Position numbers and translations under genes: made by a program. A stretch of DNA of 39,211 bases from positions 1 to 39,211 of the forward strand of contig JAGLCS010000128.1 of NCBI GenBank assembly GCA_023146115.1, read 5' to 3'. Numbering within the stretch: the stretch's first letter is position 1; each line of letters opens with the position of its first letter. Positions 17,014-24,512 of this stretch are shown in pieces. The stretch comes from Abyssibacter sp. (GTDB lineage Bacteria > Pseudomonadota > Gammaproteobacteria > Nevskiales > OUC007). Below the pieces are notes generated by a model, which saw nothing but the letters and a program-made list of their open reading frames with translations, made no database searches and was not told the DNA's origin.

Positions 17014-17276
17014 GGAAACACTGATCTATTCACACCACCAAGACGGAGTCGGTTTTCCCGCAAGCCCAGGCGGAGCGAGCGCGGTTTGGTCATTCCAAAT
17101 GAGCGACGACCACGCAGGCTTGCGGGAAAACCGGCCCGTTCCATCCGGATTGCGCCTGAAAACGGGCCACGCGGCGTTGCTCGTCGCTTGTTTGGCATGA
17201 CCAAACTTCACTTCTCGCGCCTTGCCTGGCCTGTTTTCAGGCGGCAACTTGGCGGCGTGGATAGATCAGTGTTTCC
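17014..17276. mobile_element. MITE-like repeat, copy 2 (263 bp, most complete)
   Basis: This copy sits between trkA and trkH. The ends are a perfect inverted pair (GGAAACACTGATCTAT, one further G each side). The flanks are CGAG and CTAG, i.e. a YTAR-like duplication with one mismatch. Inside are three further inverted pairs: a perfect 17-mer CGGTTTTCCCGCAAGCC (17050-17066) with 17117-17133; an imperfect pair around TGGTCATTCCAAATGAGCGACGA with 17176-17206; and CCTGAAAACGGGCCA (17155-17169) with 17227-17241. The ORFs read across it (for example 17002-17280) are low-complexity by-products of the repeat. No transposase is encoded. Confidence 0.85.
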
Positions 17277-17280
17277 CTAG

Positions 17281-18735
17281 ATGGACGACTTCTCCCCAGT
17301 CCAGCGCATCGTCGGCCAACTGCTGATGTTGTTCTCGATCAGCATGCTGCCGCCGGCGGTGGTCGGCCTCTATTTTCAGGATGGCGGCGTGGCGGCCTTC
17401 GTGACCGCGTTCTTCATCACGTTGATCGCCGGTTCTGTGGTCTGGTATCCGGCCCGCCATCAGCATCGGGAACTGAAGATCCGCGATGGCATGCTCGTCG
17501 TCGTGTTGTTCTGGGTGGTGCTGAGTCTGTTCGGCGCGATTCCGCTCTACCTGTTCGAACGGCCGTTCCTGTCGATCACCGACGCGGCCTTCGAAGCGGT
17601 TTCCGGGCTGACCACGACCGGGGCCACGATTCTGGTCGGAATCGATTCCCTGCCGCATTCGGTGCTCTGGTACCGCCAGCAACTCCACTTCTTGGGTGGC
17701 ATGGGCATCATCGTGCTGGCCGTGGCGATTCTGCCGTTGCTGGGTGTGGGGGGCATGCAGCTTTACCGGGCGGAAACGCCGGGGCCGATGAAGGATGCCA
17801 AGCTCACGCCCCGCATTACGGAGACGGCCAAGACGCTCTGGCTGATCTACATCGGCCTCAACGCGGTCTGCGCCGTGGCCTTCTGGCTGGGCGGCATGAC
17901 CTGGTTCGACGCGATCTGCCACGCGGTCTCGACCGTTGCAACCGGTGGGTTCTCGACCCACGACCAGAGCATGGGCTACTACAACAGCGCGGTGCTGGAA
18001 GGCATTGCCGTGGTGTTCATGATTCTCGGCTCGTTGAATTTCGGCCTGCACTATCTGGCCTGGCGGTCAGCCTCCGTCAACGCTTATTTGAAGGACCCCG
18101 AAACGCGCGTGTTCTTTATGGCGGTGGGCATTGTCACCGTCATTGGCACCGGGTATCTGTATCTCGAAGGTACCTATGCGCGGCTGCCGGAGTCATTCAT
18201 GGCGGCGATCTTCCAGGTCGTGTCCATCGGCACAACGACCGGATTCACCACGGCCGAGTACACGCTGTGGCCGAGCTTTCTGCCGATGCTGTTGCTGCTG
18301 GGTTCCTTCGTCGGCGGTTGCGCGGGTGGAACCACCGGCGGCATGAAGGTGATCCGGTTTTCGCTGATCGTGCGGCAGGGGCGGCGAGAGGTGATGCAAC
18401 TGCTGCATCCGAGCGCGGAACTGCCGATCAAGGTGGGTTCCAAGCGGGTGCCGGACCGGGTGATCCAGGCGGTCTGGGGTTTTTTCGCCGCCTACGTGCT
18501 GATATTCGTGACCATGATGCTGGCGCTGATGGGGCTGGGACTGGACGAGGTCACGGCCTGGTCGGCTGTCGCGGCCTGCTTGAACAACCTGGGTCCGGGG
18601 CTGGGCGATGTGGCGACCAACATGGCGTCGGTGGGTGATCCGGAAAAATGGATTCTGATCCTGGCGATGTTCTTCGGGCGGCTGGAGATCTTCACATTGC
18701 TGGCCATCCTCACCCCGGCCTTCTGGCGCCGGTGA
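17281..18735 (+). CDS. trkH: Trk potassium uptake transporter membrane subunit TrkH
   Basis: TrkH forms the K+ pathway through the inner membrane and is gated by TrkA. The 484-residue protein is strongly hydrophobic with the four-fold M1-P-M2 repeat; the four selectivity-filter loops are visible as GLTTTGATIL, STVATGGFST, SIGTTTGFTT and NNLGPGLG. The N-terminus (FSPVQRIVGQLLMLFSISMLPP) matches the family, so the ATG at 17281 is accepted. No Shine-Dalgarno sequence is visible because the repeat element's CTAG ends at the base directly before the ATG. Translation may depend on coupling or leaderless-type initiation; this is inference. Confidence 0.95.
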   Translation: MDDFSPVQRIVGQLLMLFSISMLPPAVVGLYFQDGGVAAFVTAFFITLIAGSVVWYPARHQHRELKIRDGMLVVVLFWVVLSLFGAIPLYLFERPFLSITDAAFEAVSGLTTTGATILVGIDSLPHSVLWYRQQLHFLGGMGIIVLAVAILPLLGVGGMQLYRAETPGPMKDAKLTPRITETAKTLWLIYIGLNAVCAVAFWLGGMTWFDAICHAVSTVATGGFSTHDQSMGYYNSAVLEGIAVVFMILGSLNFGLHYLAWRSASVNAYLKDPETRVFFMAVGIVTVIGTGYLYLEGTYARLPESFMAAIFQVVSIGTTTGFTTAEYTLWPSFLPMLLLLGSFVGGCAGGTTGGMKVIRFSLIVRQGRREVMQLLHPSAELPIKVGSKRVPDRVIQAVWGFFAAYVLIFVTMMLALMGLGLDEVTAWSAVAACLNNLGPGLGDVATNMASVGDPEKWILILAMFFGRLEIFTLLAILTPAFWRR

Positions 18736-19043
18736 GCTTGCGCGAGCGGCTGGAAGCGGCGCTGGCGGCCGGTCAGGACACCGCCTTGCTGCGCTTTTCG
18801 CTGGGCGACCTGCTCGCAAAATCGGGTGATCTTGATACCGCCTGCGAGCACCTGCGGCGAGCGGTCGAGCTGGACCCCCAGTATTCCGCTGCCTGGAAGT
18901 TGCTCGGGCGTACCCAGCTTCGTGTCGGGTACGCATCCGATGCGCGCGTGACGCTCAGGCAGGGCATTGCAGTGGCTCGGGCGCAGGGCGACAAGCAGGC
19001 CGAGCGCGAGATGGACGTGTTTCTCAAACGGTTGGATCGCTGA
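18732..19043 (+). CDS. Small TPR-repeat protein
   Basis: This 103-residue protein contains about two tetratricopeptide repeats (LLRFSLGDLLAKSGDLDTACEHLRRAVELDPQYSAAWKLLGRTQLRVG, about 20-70), a helical hairpin scaffold for protein binding. No signal peptide or catalytic motif is present and the partner is unknown. The start is the GTG at 18732 overlapping the trkH stop in GTGA; the longer ORF start at 18648 lies inside trkH. It also overlaps the next start (TGATG), so trkH, this gene and thrB are probably translated as a coupled unit. Confidence 0.8.
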   Translation: MSLRERLEAALAAGQDTALLRFSLGDLLAKSGDLDTACEHLRRAVELDPQYSAAWKLLGRTQLRVGYASDARVTLRQGIAVARAQGDKQAEREMDVFLKRLDR

Positions 19044-19987
19044 TGTCGGTTTTCACTCCGGTTACCCGCCGAGCCCTGGAGCCATTTCTCACGCATTTCG
19101 ATGTCGGCGAACTGGTGAATTTTCACGGCATCTCCGAAGGCGTGGAAAACACCAACTACTTCGTCGACACCACGGCCGGGCAGTACGTGCTGACGCTGTT
19201 CGAACGCCTGGACTATGACCAGCTGCCGTACTTTCTAGGTTTGATGGCGCACCTCAATGCTGCGGGCGTGCCGACGCCCGCGCCGATGCCGACGCTGCGG
19301 GCCGGCGAGTTGAGCCAACCGCTGCTGAACAAGCCGGCCGCGCTGGTTCAACGCATTGAGGGGATCGGTGTTGCGGATCCATCCGCGAAGCAATGCGCTG
19401 CGGTCGGCCGTGCACTGGCACAGCTTCACACGGTGGGGCAGGGCTTCGGCAAAACGCGCCCGCCGGACAGGAGCGTGGCCTGGTGGCATCGCACGGCCGA
19501 CGCGCTGCGTGATCATCTCGGCGCCGAGGAACGATCGCTGCTGGACGATGAACTCGCTTTCCAGGGTCGCGTCCCGCGCGATGGACTGCCGGGCGGGGTC
19601 ATCCATGCGGACCTGTTTCGCGACAATGCATTGTTCGCCGGCGAGCGGCTGTCCGGGCTGATTGATTGGTACTACGCCTGCAACGATCGCTTCATCTATG
19701 ACCTTGCCGTGTCGGTGAACGACTGGTGTGTCGATGAGCTGCGGCAGCCGCGCGAGTCGCACTGGCATGCCTTGCTGGAGGCCTACGCCGCGCTGAGACC
19801 GTTCAGCGCTCAGGAGCGCGAGGTCTGGACCGCCGAGCTACGGGCCAGCGCGCTGCGGTTCTGGTTGTCGCGGCTTTACGACCGGGTGTTCCCGCGCGGC
19901 GGCGACCTGACCGTGATCAAGGACCCCACGCCGCAGCGCCGTCGCCTCGAACACTGGCGCGACGGCCAGGCATTGCCCCTACCCTGA
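19043..19987 (+). CDS. thrB: Homoserine kinase, APH-fold (ThrB type II)
   Basis: This 314-residue protein belongs to the Pseudomonas/Xanthomonas-type homoserine kinase, which has the aminoglycoside-phosphotransferase fold rather than the GHMP fold of E. coli ThrB. It would phosphorylate L-homoserine with ATP in threonine synthesis. Seen are the start SVFTPVTRRALEPFLTHFDVGELVNFHGISEGVENTNYFV, the catalytic loop HADLFRDN (HxDxxxxN) and the metal-binding GLIDWYYACND segment. The ATG overlaps the upstream stop by one base. Other APH-family kinases cannot be fully excluded, but the N-terminal block is specific. Confidence 0.88.
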   Translation: MSVFTPVTRRALEPFLTHFDVGELVNFHGISEGVENTNYFVDTTAGQYVLTLFERLDYDQLPYFLGLMAHLNAAGVPTPAPMPTLRAGELSQPLLNKPAALVQRIEGIGVADPSAKQCAAVGRALAQLHTVGQGFGKTRPPDRSVAWWHRTADALRDHLGAEERSLLDDELAFQGRVPRDGLPGGVIHADLFRDNALFAGERLSGLIDWYYACNDRFIYDLAVSVNDWCVDELRQPRESHWHALLEAYAALRPFSAQEREVWTAELRASALRFWLSRLYDRVFPRGGDLTVIKDPTPQRRRLEHWRDGQALPLP

Positions 19988-20001
19988 TCGGAGACGCTCG
20001 C

Positions 20002-20598
20002 ATGCAACTGCTCTGTACCCTCACGTCGCCGTTCGCGCGCAAGGTCCGGATGTTCGCGCTCGCAAAAGGGGTGTCTGACCGGATTGAGCTGGTGCCGTCG
20101 AATCCATTGGACGATCCGGACGCACTGCTTCGGATCAATCCGCTATCAAAAGTACCGGCACTGGTGCTGGACGACGGCATGGGGCTTTATGACAGCCGGG
20201 TGATCTGCGAATACCTGGACACGCTCATGGATGCTCCTGTGCTGATTCCCAGGCAGTCGGATCAATACTGGAACCTGATGCGCCATCAGGCGCTGGCCGA
20301 TGGCCTCATGGACGCCGCCGTCAACATCGTCTTCGAGCGCCGCCGGCCAGCTCATGAGCAGTCTCCGTCATGGATGCTGCGCTGGGAAGACAAGGTCCGC
20401 CGAGCCTTGCAGGCTCTCGATGCCGAGCAGGCAACCCTCAGCTTGCAACGGCTTGATGGCATTGCCGCAGCCGCGGCCTTGGCGTATCTCGACTTTCGGC
20501 TCCCCGACCTCGACTGGGCGGGACACTGCCCGCTGCTGACGCAATGGTGGAAGCAGGCTGCGCAGGCCCGCTGCGTGATCGAAACCGCGCCGGCCTAA
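20002..20598 (+). CDS. Glutathione S-transferase family protein
   Basis: This 198-residue protein has the thioredoxin-like N-domain (MQLLCTLTSPFARKVRMFALAKG; NPLSKVPALVLDDGMGLYDSRVICEYLD, the cis-Pro and the Asp-Ser that bind glutathione) and a helical C-domain (WNLMRHQALADGLMDAAV; LAYLDFRLPDLDW). It resembles the YibF/GstB bacterial group. The substrate is unknown. GGAG lies at good distance before the ATG. It is 14 bp after thrB and converges with the lipoprotein gene across 20 bp. Confidence 0.85.
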   Translation: MQLLCTLTSPFARKVRMFALAKGVSDRIELVPSNPLDDPDALLRINPLSKVPALVLDDGMGLYDSRVICEYLDTLMDAPVLIPRQSDQYWNLMRHQALADGLMDAAVNIVFERRRPAHEQSPSWMLRWEDKVRRALQALDAEQATLSLQRLDGIAAAAALAYLDFRLPDLDWAGHCPLLTQWWKQAAQARCVIETAPA

Positions 20599-20618
20599 AC
20601 AACGCAGCGACCCCGGAC

Positions 20619-21458
20619 CTATCCGTCGACCGGAATCAGCGTGCCCTTGACGCACATTTCGTGGATGAACAGAGCGTCGCCCAGATCCAGCGACAGCAGC
20701 GGCGCGTTCATGCGGATTTCCACCTGATCGTAGGGCTGGGTCACACGCCGGCCAACATAGGCATATTTTTCGGTGCCTAGCGAAAACCCGAGCAGATCCA
20801 GGTTGACAGCGGAGATCGACACCGGCTCCTCCTGCTGGACGCCGTCCAGAAAGGTCGTCACCTCAACGCTGTTGAACAGCGCGAGGCTTAGCAAGCTCTC
20901 CGGGAACGAAATCGCGAAAACCGCGTAGTTCTCGCCGTTGGCCTCGATGGGGATCGGCATGTGGACGCGTTCACCCAGGGCGGACACGGTATCGCCCAGC
21001 AGCGACAGCGTGAGCGTGAAGACCGATGCCGTGCGCATGGTGTTGTCGGCAACATAGGGCAGATCGCCGACCGCGGCCAACAGGTCGGACAGCGAATCGC
21101 CTTCCAGCAAGTCGACCAGATCAACCACGGCACCGCCGACCAGCCCGAACGCGGCGGCCTCCACCGTGACTCCCTCGGGTCCGCTCGCCGAATCCGAGCA
21201 GGCGAAGTTCATGCCGCTGTCGCCACCGACGATTTGCGTGGTGTCTTCGAAGATCGCACCGCCGGCCTCGCCGGCGTTGGGAAAGCCGGTGTCGTCGTTG
21301 CCGCCGCCGGGATCATCGCTGCCGTCATCGGGATCGACAGGGGCCACGCCGTCGGGGATATCGGTAGTGACGTCGGCATCGGCCTCGCAGCCGGTGAGCG
21401 CGGCGAGCATCGGAATGCAAAGCGCCAAGGCAAAGAGCGGGCGGAGTCGGTGGTGCAT
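20619..21458 (-). CDS. Putative lipoprotein of unknown function
   Basis: This ~279-residue protein was not assigned to a family. With the start chosen at 21458 (MHHRLRPLFALALCIPMLAALTGCEAD) it has a clear lipoprotein signal peptide with lipobox LTGC; AGGATGAGG precedes this ATG, while the two upstream ATGs (21485, 21467) lack good sites. The mature N-terminus is a flexible Asp/Gly/Pro-rich stretch (DPDDGSDDPGGGNDD) that looks like a surface spacer, followed by a ~200-residue domain rich in beta-type sequence. It is 39 bp downstream of an OmpA-like gene on the same strand, so both probably act in the outer membrane. An acidic linker could bind Ca2+, which is only inference. Confidence 0.75.
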   Translation of the reverse strand: MHHRLRPLFALALCIPMLAALTGCEADADVTTDIPDGVAPVDPDDGSDDPGGGNDDTGFPNAGEAGGAIFEDTTQIVGGDSGMNFACSDSASGPEGVTVEAAAFGLVGGAVVDLVDLLEGDSLSDLLAAVGDLPYVADNTMRTASVFTLTLSLLGDTVSALGERVHMPIPIEANGENYAVFAISFPESLLSLALFNSVEVTTFLDGVQQEEPVSISAVNLDLLGFSLGTEKYAYVGRRVTQPYDQVEIRMNAPLLSLDLGDALFIHEMCVKGTLIPVDG

Positions 21459-21497
21459 GGTCCTCATCCTGTGATGGTCGGGCATTGACGCGTGCGT

Positions 21498-22553
21498 CTA
21501 GTTCAGAACCCGGAGTTCGACACGGCGATTGCGTTCGCGGCCGGTGGGGGTGTCATTGGGGGCGATGGGTTGGGTCTCACCGTAGCCCCGCGCCTGGATT
21601 TGCGAGACACGAACCCCGGTCTCCACGAAGTAGTCGACCACGGTTTGCGCACGGGCCTCCGAGAGCGCCTGGTTGTAGTCATTGCTGCCCAGACTGTCGG
21701 TGTGGCCGGCGACCTCGACTTGCATATCCGGATAGCGCCGGAGCAGCTTCACCGCCCAGTCCAGCAGGCTTTGAGCATCCGGCCGCAGGCGTGTCGCATC
21801 GAGTTCGAACGTGACGCCCTTGAGTTCAAGGATCTCCTGCAGCTCGCAGCCATCGCCGTTAACGCGTGTGCCCGGTGGCGTGCGCGGGCAGCGGTCCTTG
21901 TCGTTGATCACGCCGTCGTCGTCGTCATCCAGCAGGCCGGTGGGGACCTCGACCACCTGGACCTGCGGCTTGGCCGGCGGGAGCGGTGGCGGCGGGGCTG
22001 TCCATAGCGGCATCTCGACGCCGATCCCAAGCTCTGGCTCCCAGTAGCCTTCGCCCACGTCGTCGTAGCCGTACAAGGCTTGTGCACGGACCTTCACTGG
22101 AAAATCGCGGAACAGGGGTGCCGTGACCAGCCCGACGCCAATCCGTCCCGTTGCGGTCAGGCCGTCGTCGTCATCAGGCAGCACGTCGTTGAATCCGCCG
22201 CCGAGGCCGACCATGACAAACGGCGTCAATGCCTCACGATTTCCAAAGGAATAGGTGGCGTCGAGTCCGAAGCCATAGCGGTAGAAATCGGTTGCCGTGG
22301 CGCTGCCGGTCTCGAAGGTATCCAGGTCGACGTTAATCTCGAAGCCGAGTCCGCCGTCGCGCTCAAACATCGCGCCGATCAGAAAGCCCACACCGCCGCC
22401 GTAGTCCACGTCGGTGGCGGCACGGTCGTCATCGGGCGCGATGTACTGCCCGAGTACCGCCGCATAACTCGACCATGCGGACGCGTTGGCCATCGCCTGG
22501 GCGGGCGTAGCCACTGCCGCCAATGCCAGTGCTGAATACAGAAACTTTCGCAT
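21498..22553 (-). CDS. OmpA-family outer membrane protein with thrombospondin-type linker
   Basis: This 351-residue protein has a Sec signal peptide (MRKFLYSALALAAVATPAQA), an N-terminal beta-barrel-like region (about 25-190, alternating aromatic/Gly strands), a proline-rich hinge (APPPPLPPAKP), a TSP3-like Ca2+-binding repeat (DDDDDGVINDKDRCPRTPPGT) and a C-terminal OmpA/MotB domain (about 240-351) with VEVAGHTDSLGSNDYNQALSEARAQTVVDYF and the ending GRERNRRVELRVL. Such domains bind diaminopimelate in peptidoglycan, so the protein should tie the outer membrane to the cell wall. The ATG at 22553 has GGGAGG upstream. The downstream lipoprotein gene is probably in the same operon. Confidence 0.9.
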   Translation of the reverse strand: MRKFLYSALALAAVATPAQAMANASAWSSYAAVLGQYIAPDDDRAATDVDYGGGVGFLIGAMFERDGGLGFEINVDLDTFETGSATATDFYRYGFGLDATYSFGNREALTPFVMVGLGGGFNDVLPDDDDGLTATGRIGVGLVTAPLFRDFPVKVRAQALYGYDDVGEGYWEPELGIGVEMPLWTAPPPPLPPAKPQVQVVEVPTGLLDDDDDGVINDKDRCPRTPPGTRVNGDGCELQEILELKGVTFELDATRLRPDAQSLLDWAVKLLRRYPDMQVEVAGHTDSLGSNDYNQALSEARAQTVVDYFVETGVRVSQIQARGYGETQPIAPNDTPTGRERNRRVELRVLN

Positions 22554-22899
22554 GCGTCAGCCTCCCTGCCGAACGCTATTCCCGAGATGTCCGATCCGGA
22601 CCAAGCGCGACCGCGGCGCAAATGGCACCGGCCGGCTGGGTCTGGTCGAGTGGTATGGGGCGGGCCTCGCGCTCCCTGCTGCTGCCCCGAGCGGCCACAG
22701 CAAACCATGGATATGACCAGGAAATTCCCACGCAAGGTGACCAAAGTACGTTGACGACCGATCAGCGGATTCAGTCAGTGTTAAACGGTAATATTTTGGG
22801 AATAAAAACCTCTTTAACTGATTGAAATATTGAGTAATGCGCGAATTACGATTGCCGAGTTGTTGAATGGTGTGGCTAAAACGCTGGCTAGGCTTTTTG

Positions 22900-22933
22900 G
22901 TGTCATCAATCTGTCATTTCTGTTGCATAGACT
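22900..22933 (+). promoter_or_regulatory. Candidate PhoB-binding Pho box with -10 element
   Basis: GTGTCAT-caat-CTGTCAT (22900-22917) matches the PhoB consensus of two CTGTCAT heptamers spaced by 4 bp, 13 of 14 heptamer bases. A third, weaker heptamer GTTGCAT follows in the same 11-bp register (22922-22928). A -10-like TAGACT starts at 22928, 10 bp after the 18-bp box, the same distance as in E. coli phoA. It points to the PhoX-like gene at 23180 and would give a leader of about 240 nt. Confidence 0.65.
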
Positions 22934-23021
22934 GCGGGCGGCTTGAATGATCAGGTGCTAATCAAGCATCTGAAAACAATAAGAATTCGTCTTGGGTTCT
23001 GGGCTCCTTTTCCCGCCGGCG

Positions 23022-23046
23022 GAGATCGCTGAAAGTGTGCGATCTC
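23022..23046 (+). other. Stem-loop in the leader of the PhoX-like gene
   Basis: A perfect 8-bp inverted repeat GAGATCGC / GCGATCTC with a 9-base loop lies about 130 bp before the start codon, inside the leader predicted from the Pho box. There is no T-run behind it. A role in mRNA stability or as an operator is possible but not shown. Confidence 0.35.
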
Positions 23047-23179
23047 GGCATGCGGCTGATTGCGTCAGGCCGGTCTTGGGCGGTCAATGCCGACCCATCG
23101 CTGCCTGGCCGCCTTGCCATCGCTGAACCTCTGCCGTCACGACGAGATTCTGGGAACAACTGACTGTGGGAGTGTCCGA

Positions 23180-24490
23180 ATGATCAATGCTTTACCCCAT
23201 CGCACGGGTGGCAAGATTCCTGCGCGGTTGTCGCGGCGGGATTTTCTACGCCACAGCCTGGCCACGTCCGGTCTTGCCGTCACCGGCCCGCTGCTGTGGA
23301 GTTGCAGCGGCGGCGGTGGTTCCGGCCCCGGAGGCACCGTGCTGGCGCCGTCGCTGACCAAGCTTGGCGTGTTGGGAGAGCCGGATGCCCTTGGCCTGCG
23401 GCTGCCGGAGGGATTCTCCGCACGCATCCTCGCCGAGTCCGGCATTCCTGTTGTCGGTGATCTGCTGGATCCGATTCTCGGTCCGGTGCTCGGTTACGAC
23501 TGGCACACGTTTCCCGACGGCGGTGCGACCTTCCCGGCAGAAGACGGTGGCTGGGTCTACGTGTCGAATTCCGAATCGGTGCCCGGCGGTGTAGGTGCGC
23601 TGCGATTTGATGCGGCTGGTCAGGTGATCGACGCGTACCAGATTCTCGCCGGCACTATCATCAACTGCGCGGGTGGGCCGACGCCGTGGGGCACCTGGCT
23701 GTCCTGCGAGGAGATTCCCACGGGGCGTGTTCACGAGTGCAATCCGTTCGGGGGCATTCTCGATGCCCGTGCCAGACCCGCACTGGGGATTTTCGATCAT
23801 GAGGCGGTAGCGGTGGACCCGGTGCGTCGGCAGCTCTTTCTGACCGAGGATGCCGGCGACGCGACGTTCTACCGCTTCGTGCCCAGCGCCATCGACTGGC
23901 CGGCCGGTGCCGAGCGCCCGGCGCTGGAGGACGGCGCGTTGCAGGTCATGGTGGTGCCGGGTGTTGCCGACTCGCGCGACATCCCGTTCGAATCCGATCC
24001 CGTACCGGTGCAGTGGATCGATGCCCAGGCGCCGGATCGACCACAAGCATCGAACCGGCTTGCCGAGGCGACCGTGTTCGCGGGCTCCGAGGGCATCTGG
24101 TACATCGACGACATCGTCTATTTCACCTGCAAGTCCGGCAACCGGGTCTGGGCATATCACTGTGTCGATCAGACGGTGCAACCGATTTACGACGACGATG
24201 CCTACGGCGGCGGCGAGGCGCCGCTGCGCGGCGTCGACAACTGCGTGGTGTTCGGGCCCTCGCGCGATCTCATCGTCGCCGAGGATGGCGGTGACATGCG
24301 GATTAGCGCCATTGGGCTGGACGGTGCCGTGGTTCCGATCATGCAGCTCGTCGGCCAGGATGATTCCGAAATCACCGGGCCGGCCTTCAGCCCTGACGGC
24401 AGTCGCCTGTACTTCAGCTCACAGCGCGGCGGCCGCCTGGGCAGCGGTATCACCTACGAGATGACCGGCCCATTCGGCGAGCCGCGCTGA
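23180..24490 (+). CDS. PhoX-like (DUF839) Tat-exported lipoprotein, putative phosphatase
   Basis: This 436-residue protein begins with a Tat signal (RLSRRDFLRHSLATSGLAVTGP) that ends in a lipobox-like LLWSC, so it should be exported folded and perhaps lipid-anchored. The mature part shows PhoX family blocks: SNSESVPGGVGALRFD, INCAGGPTPWGTWLSCEE (in PhoX this Cys is an iron ligand), HEAVAVDPVRRQLFLTEDAG and PAFSPDGSRLYFSSQRG. PhoX enzymes are Ca/Fe-dependent alkaline phosphatases. This protein is shorter than classic PhoX and may act on another phosphoester. GGGAG stands 7 bp before the ATG at 23180. The Pho box upstream supports a phosphate-starvation role. The convergent TonB receptor is 22 bp downstream. 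Confidence 0.82.
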   Translation: MINALPHRTGGKIPARLSRRDFLRHSLATSGLAVTGPLLWSCSGGGGSGPGGTVLAPSLTKLGVLGEPDALGLRLPEGFSARILAESGIPVVGDLLDPILGPVLGYDWHTFPDGGATFPAEDGGWVYVSNSESVPGGVGALRFDAAGQVIDAYQILAGTIINCAGGPTPWGTWLSCEEIPTGRVHECNPFGGILDARARPALGIFDHEAVAVDPVRRQLFLTEDAGDATFYRFVPSAIDWPAGAERPALEDGALQVMVVPGVADSRDIPFESDPVPVQWIDAQAPDRPQASNRLAEATVFAGSEGIWYIDDIVYFTCKSGNRVWAYHCVDQTVQPIYDDDAYGGGEAPLRGVDNCVVFGPSRDLIVAEDGGDMRISAIGLDGAVVPIMQLVGQDDSEITGPAFSPDGSRLYFSSQRGGRLGSGITYEMTGPFGEPR

Positions 24491-24512
24491 AGCCGGTGCT
24501 GCGCGTGCGCGT

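Larger units (their letters stand above)
22554..23179. other. Divergent intergenic region (626 bp), no gene
   Basis: The region lies between the OmpA-like gene and the PhoX-like gene. The middle (about 22760-22990) is clearly AT-richer than the rest of the window and probably contains both promoters. It includes a Pho box (22900-22933) and a stem-loop (23022-23046), listed separately, and an imperfect inverted pair TCAGTGTTAAA/TTTAACTGA (around 22770-22822) in the presumed promoter area of the OmpA-like gene. ORFs called here (e.g. 22523, 22962) lack ribosome binding sites and family features. Confidence 0.6.

Noticed and set aside
17002-17280. 92-residue ORF across repeat copy 2, and minus-strand ORFs of 72-73 residues in the same place
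   Set aside because: They are by-products of the GC-rich repeat, open on both strands, with no family motif or ribosome binding site; their sequences follow the inverted repeats. Only a coupling role for trkH is kept as a hypothesis.
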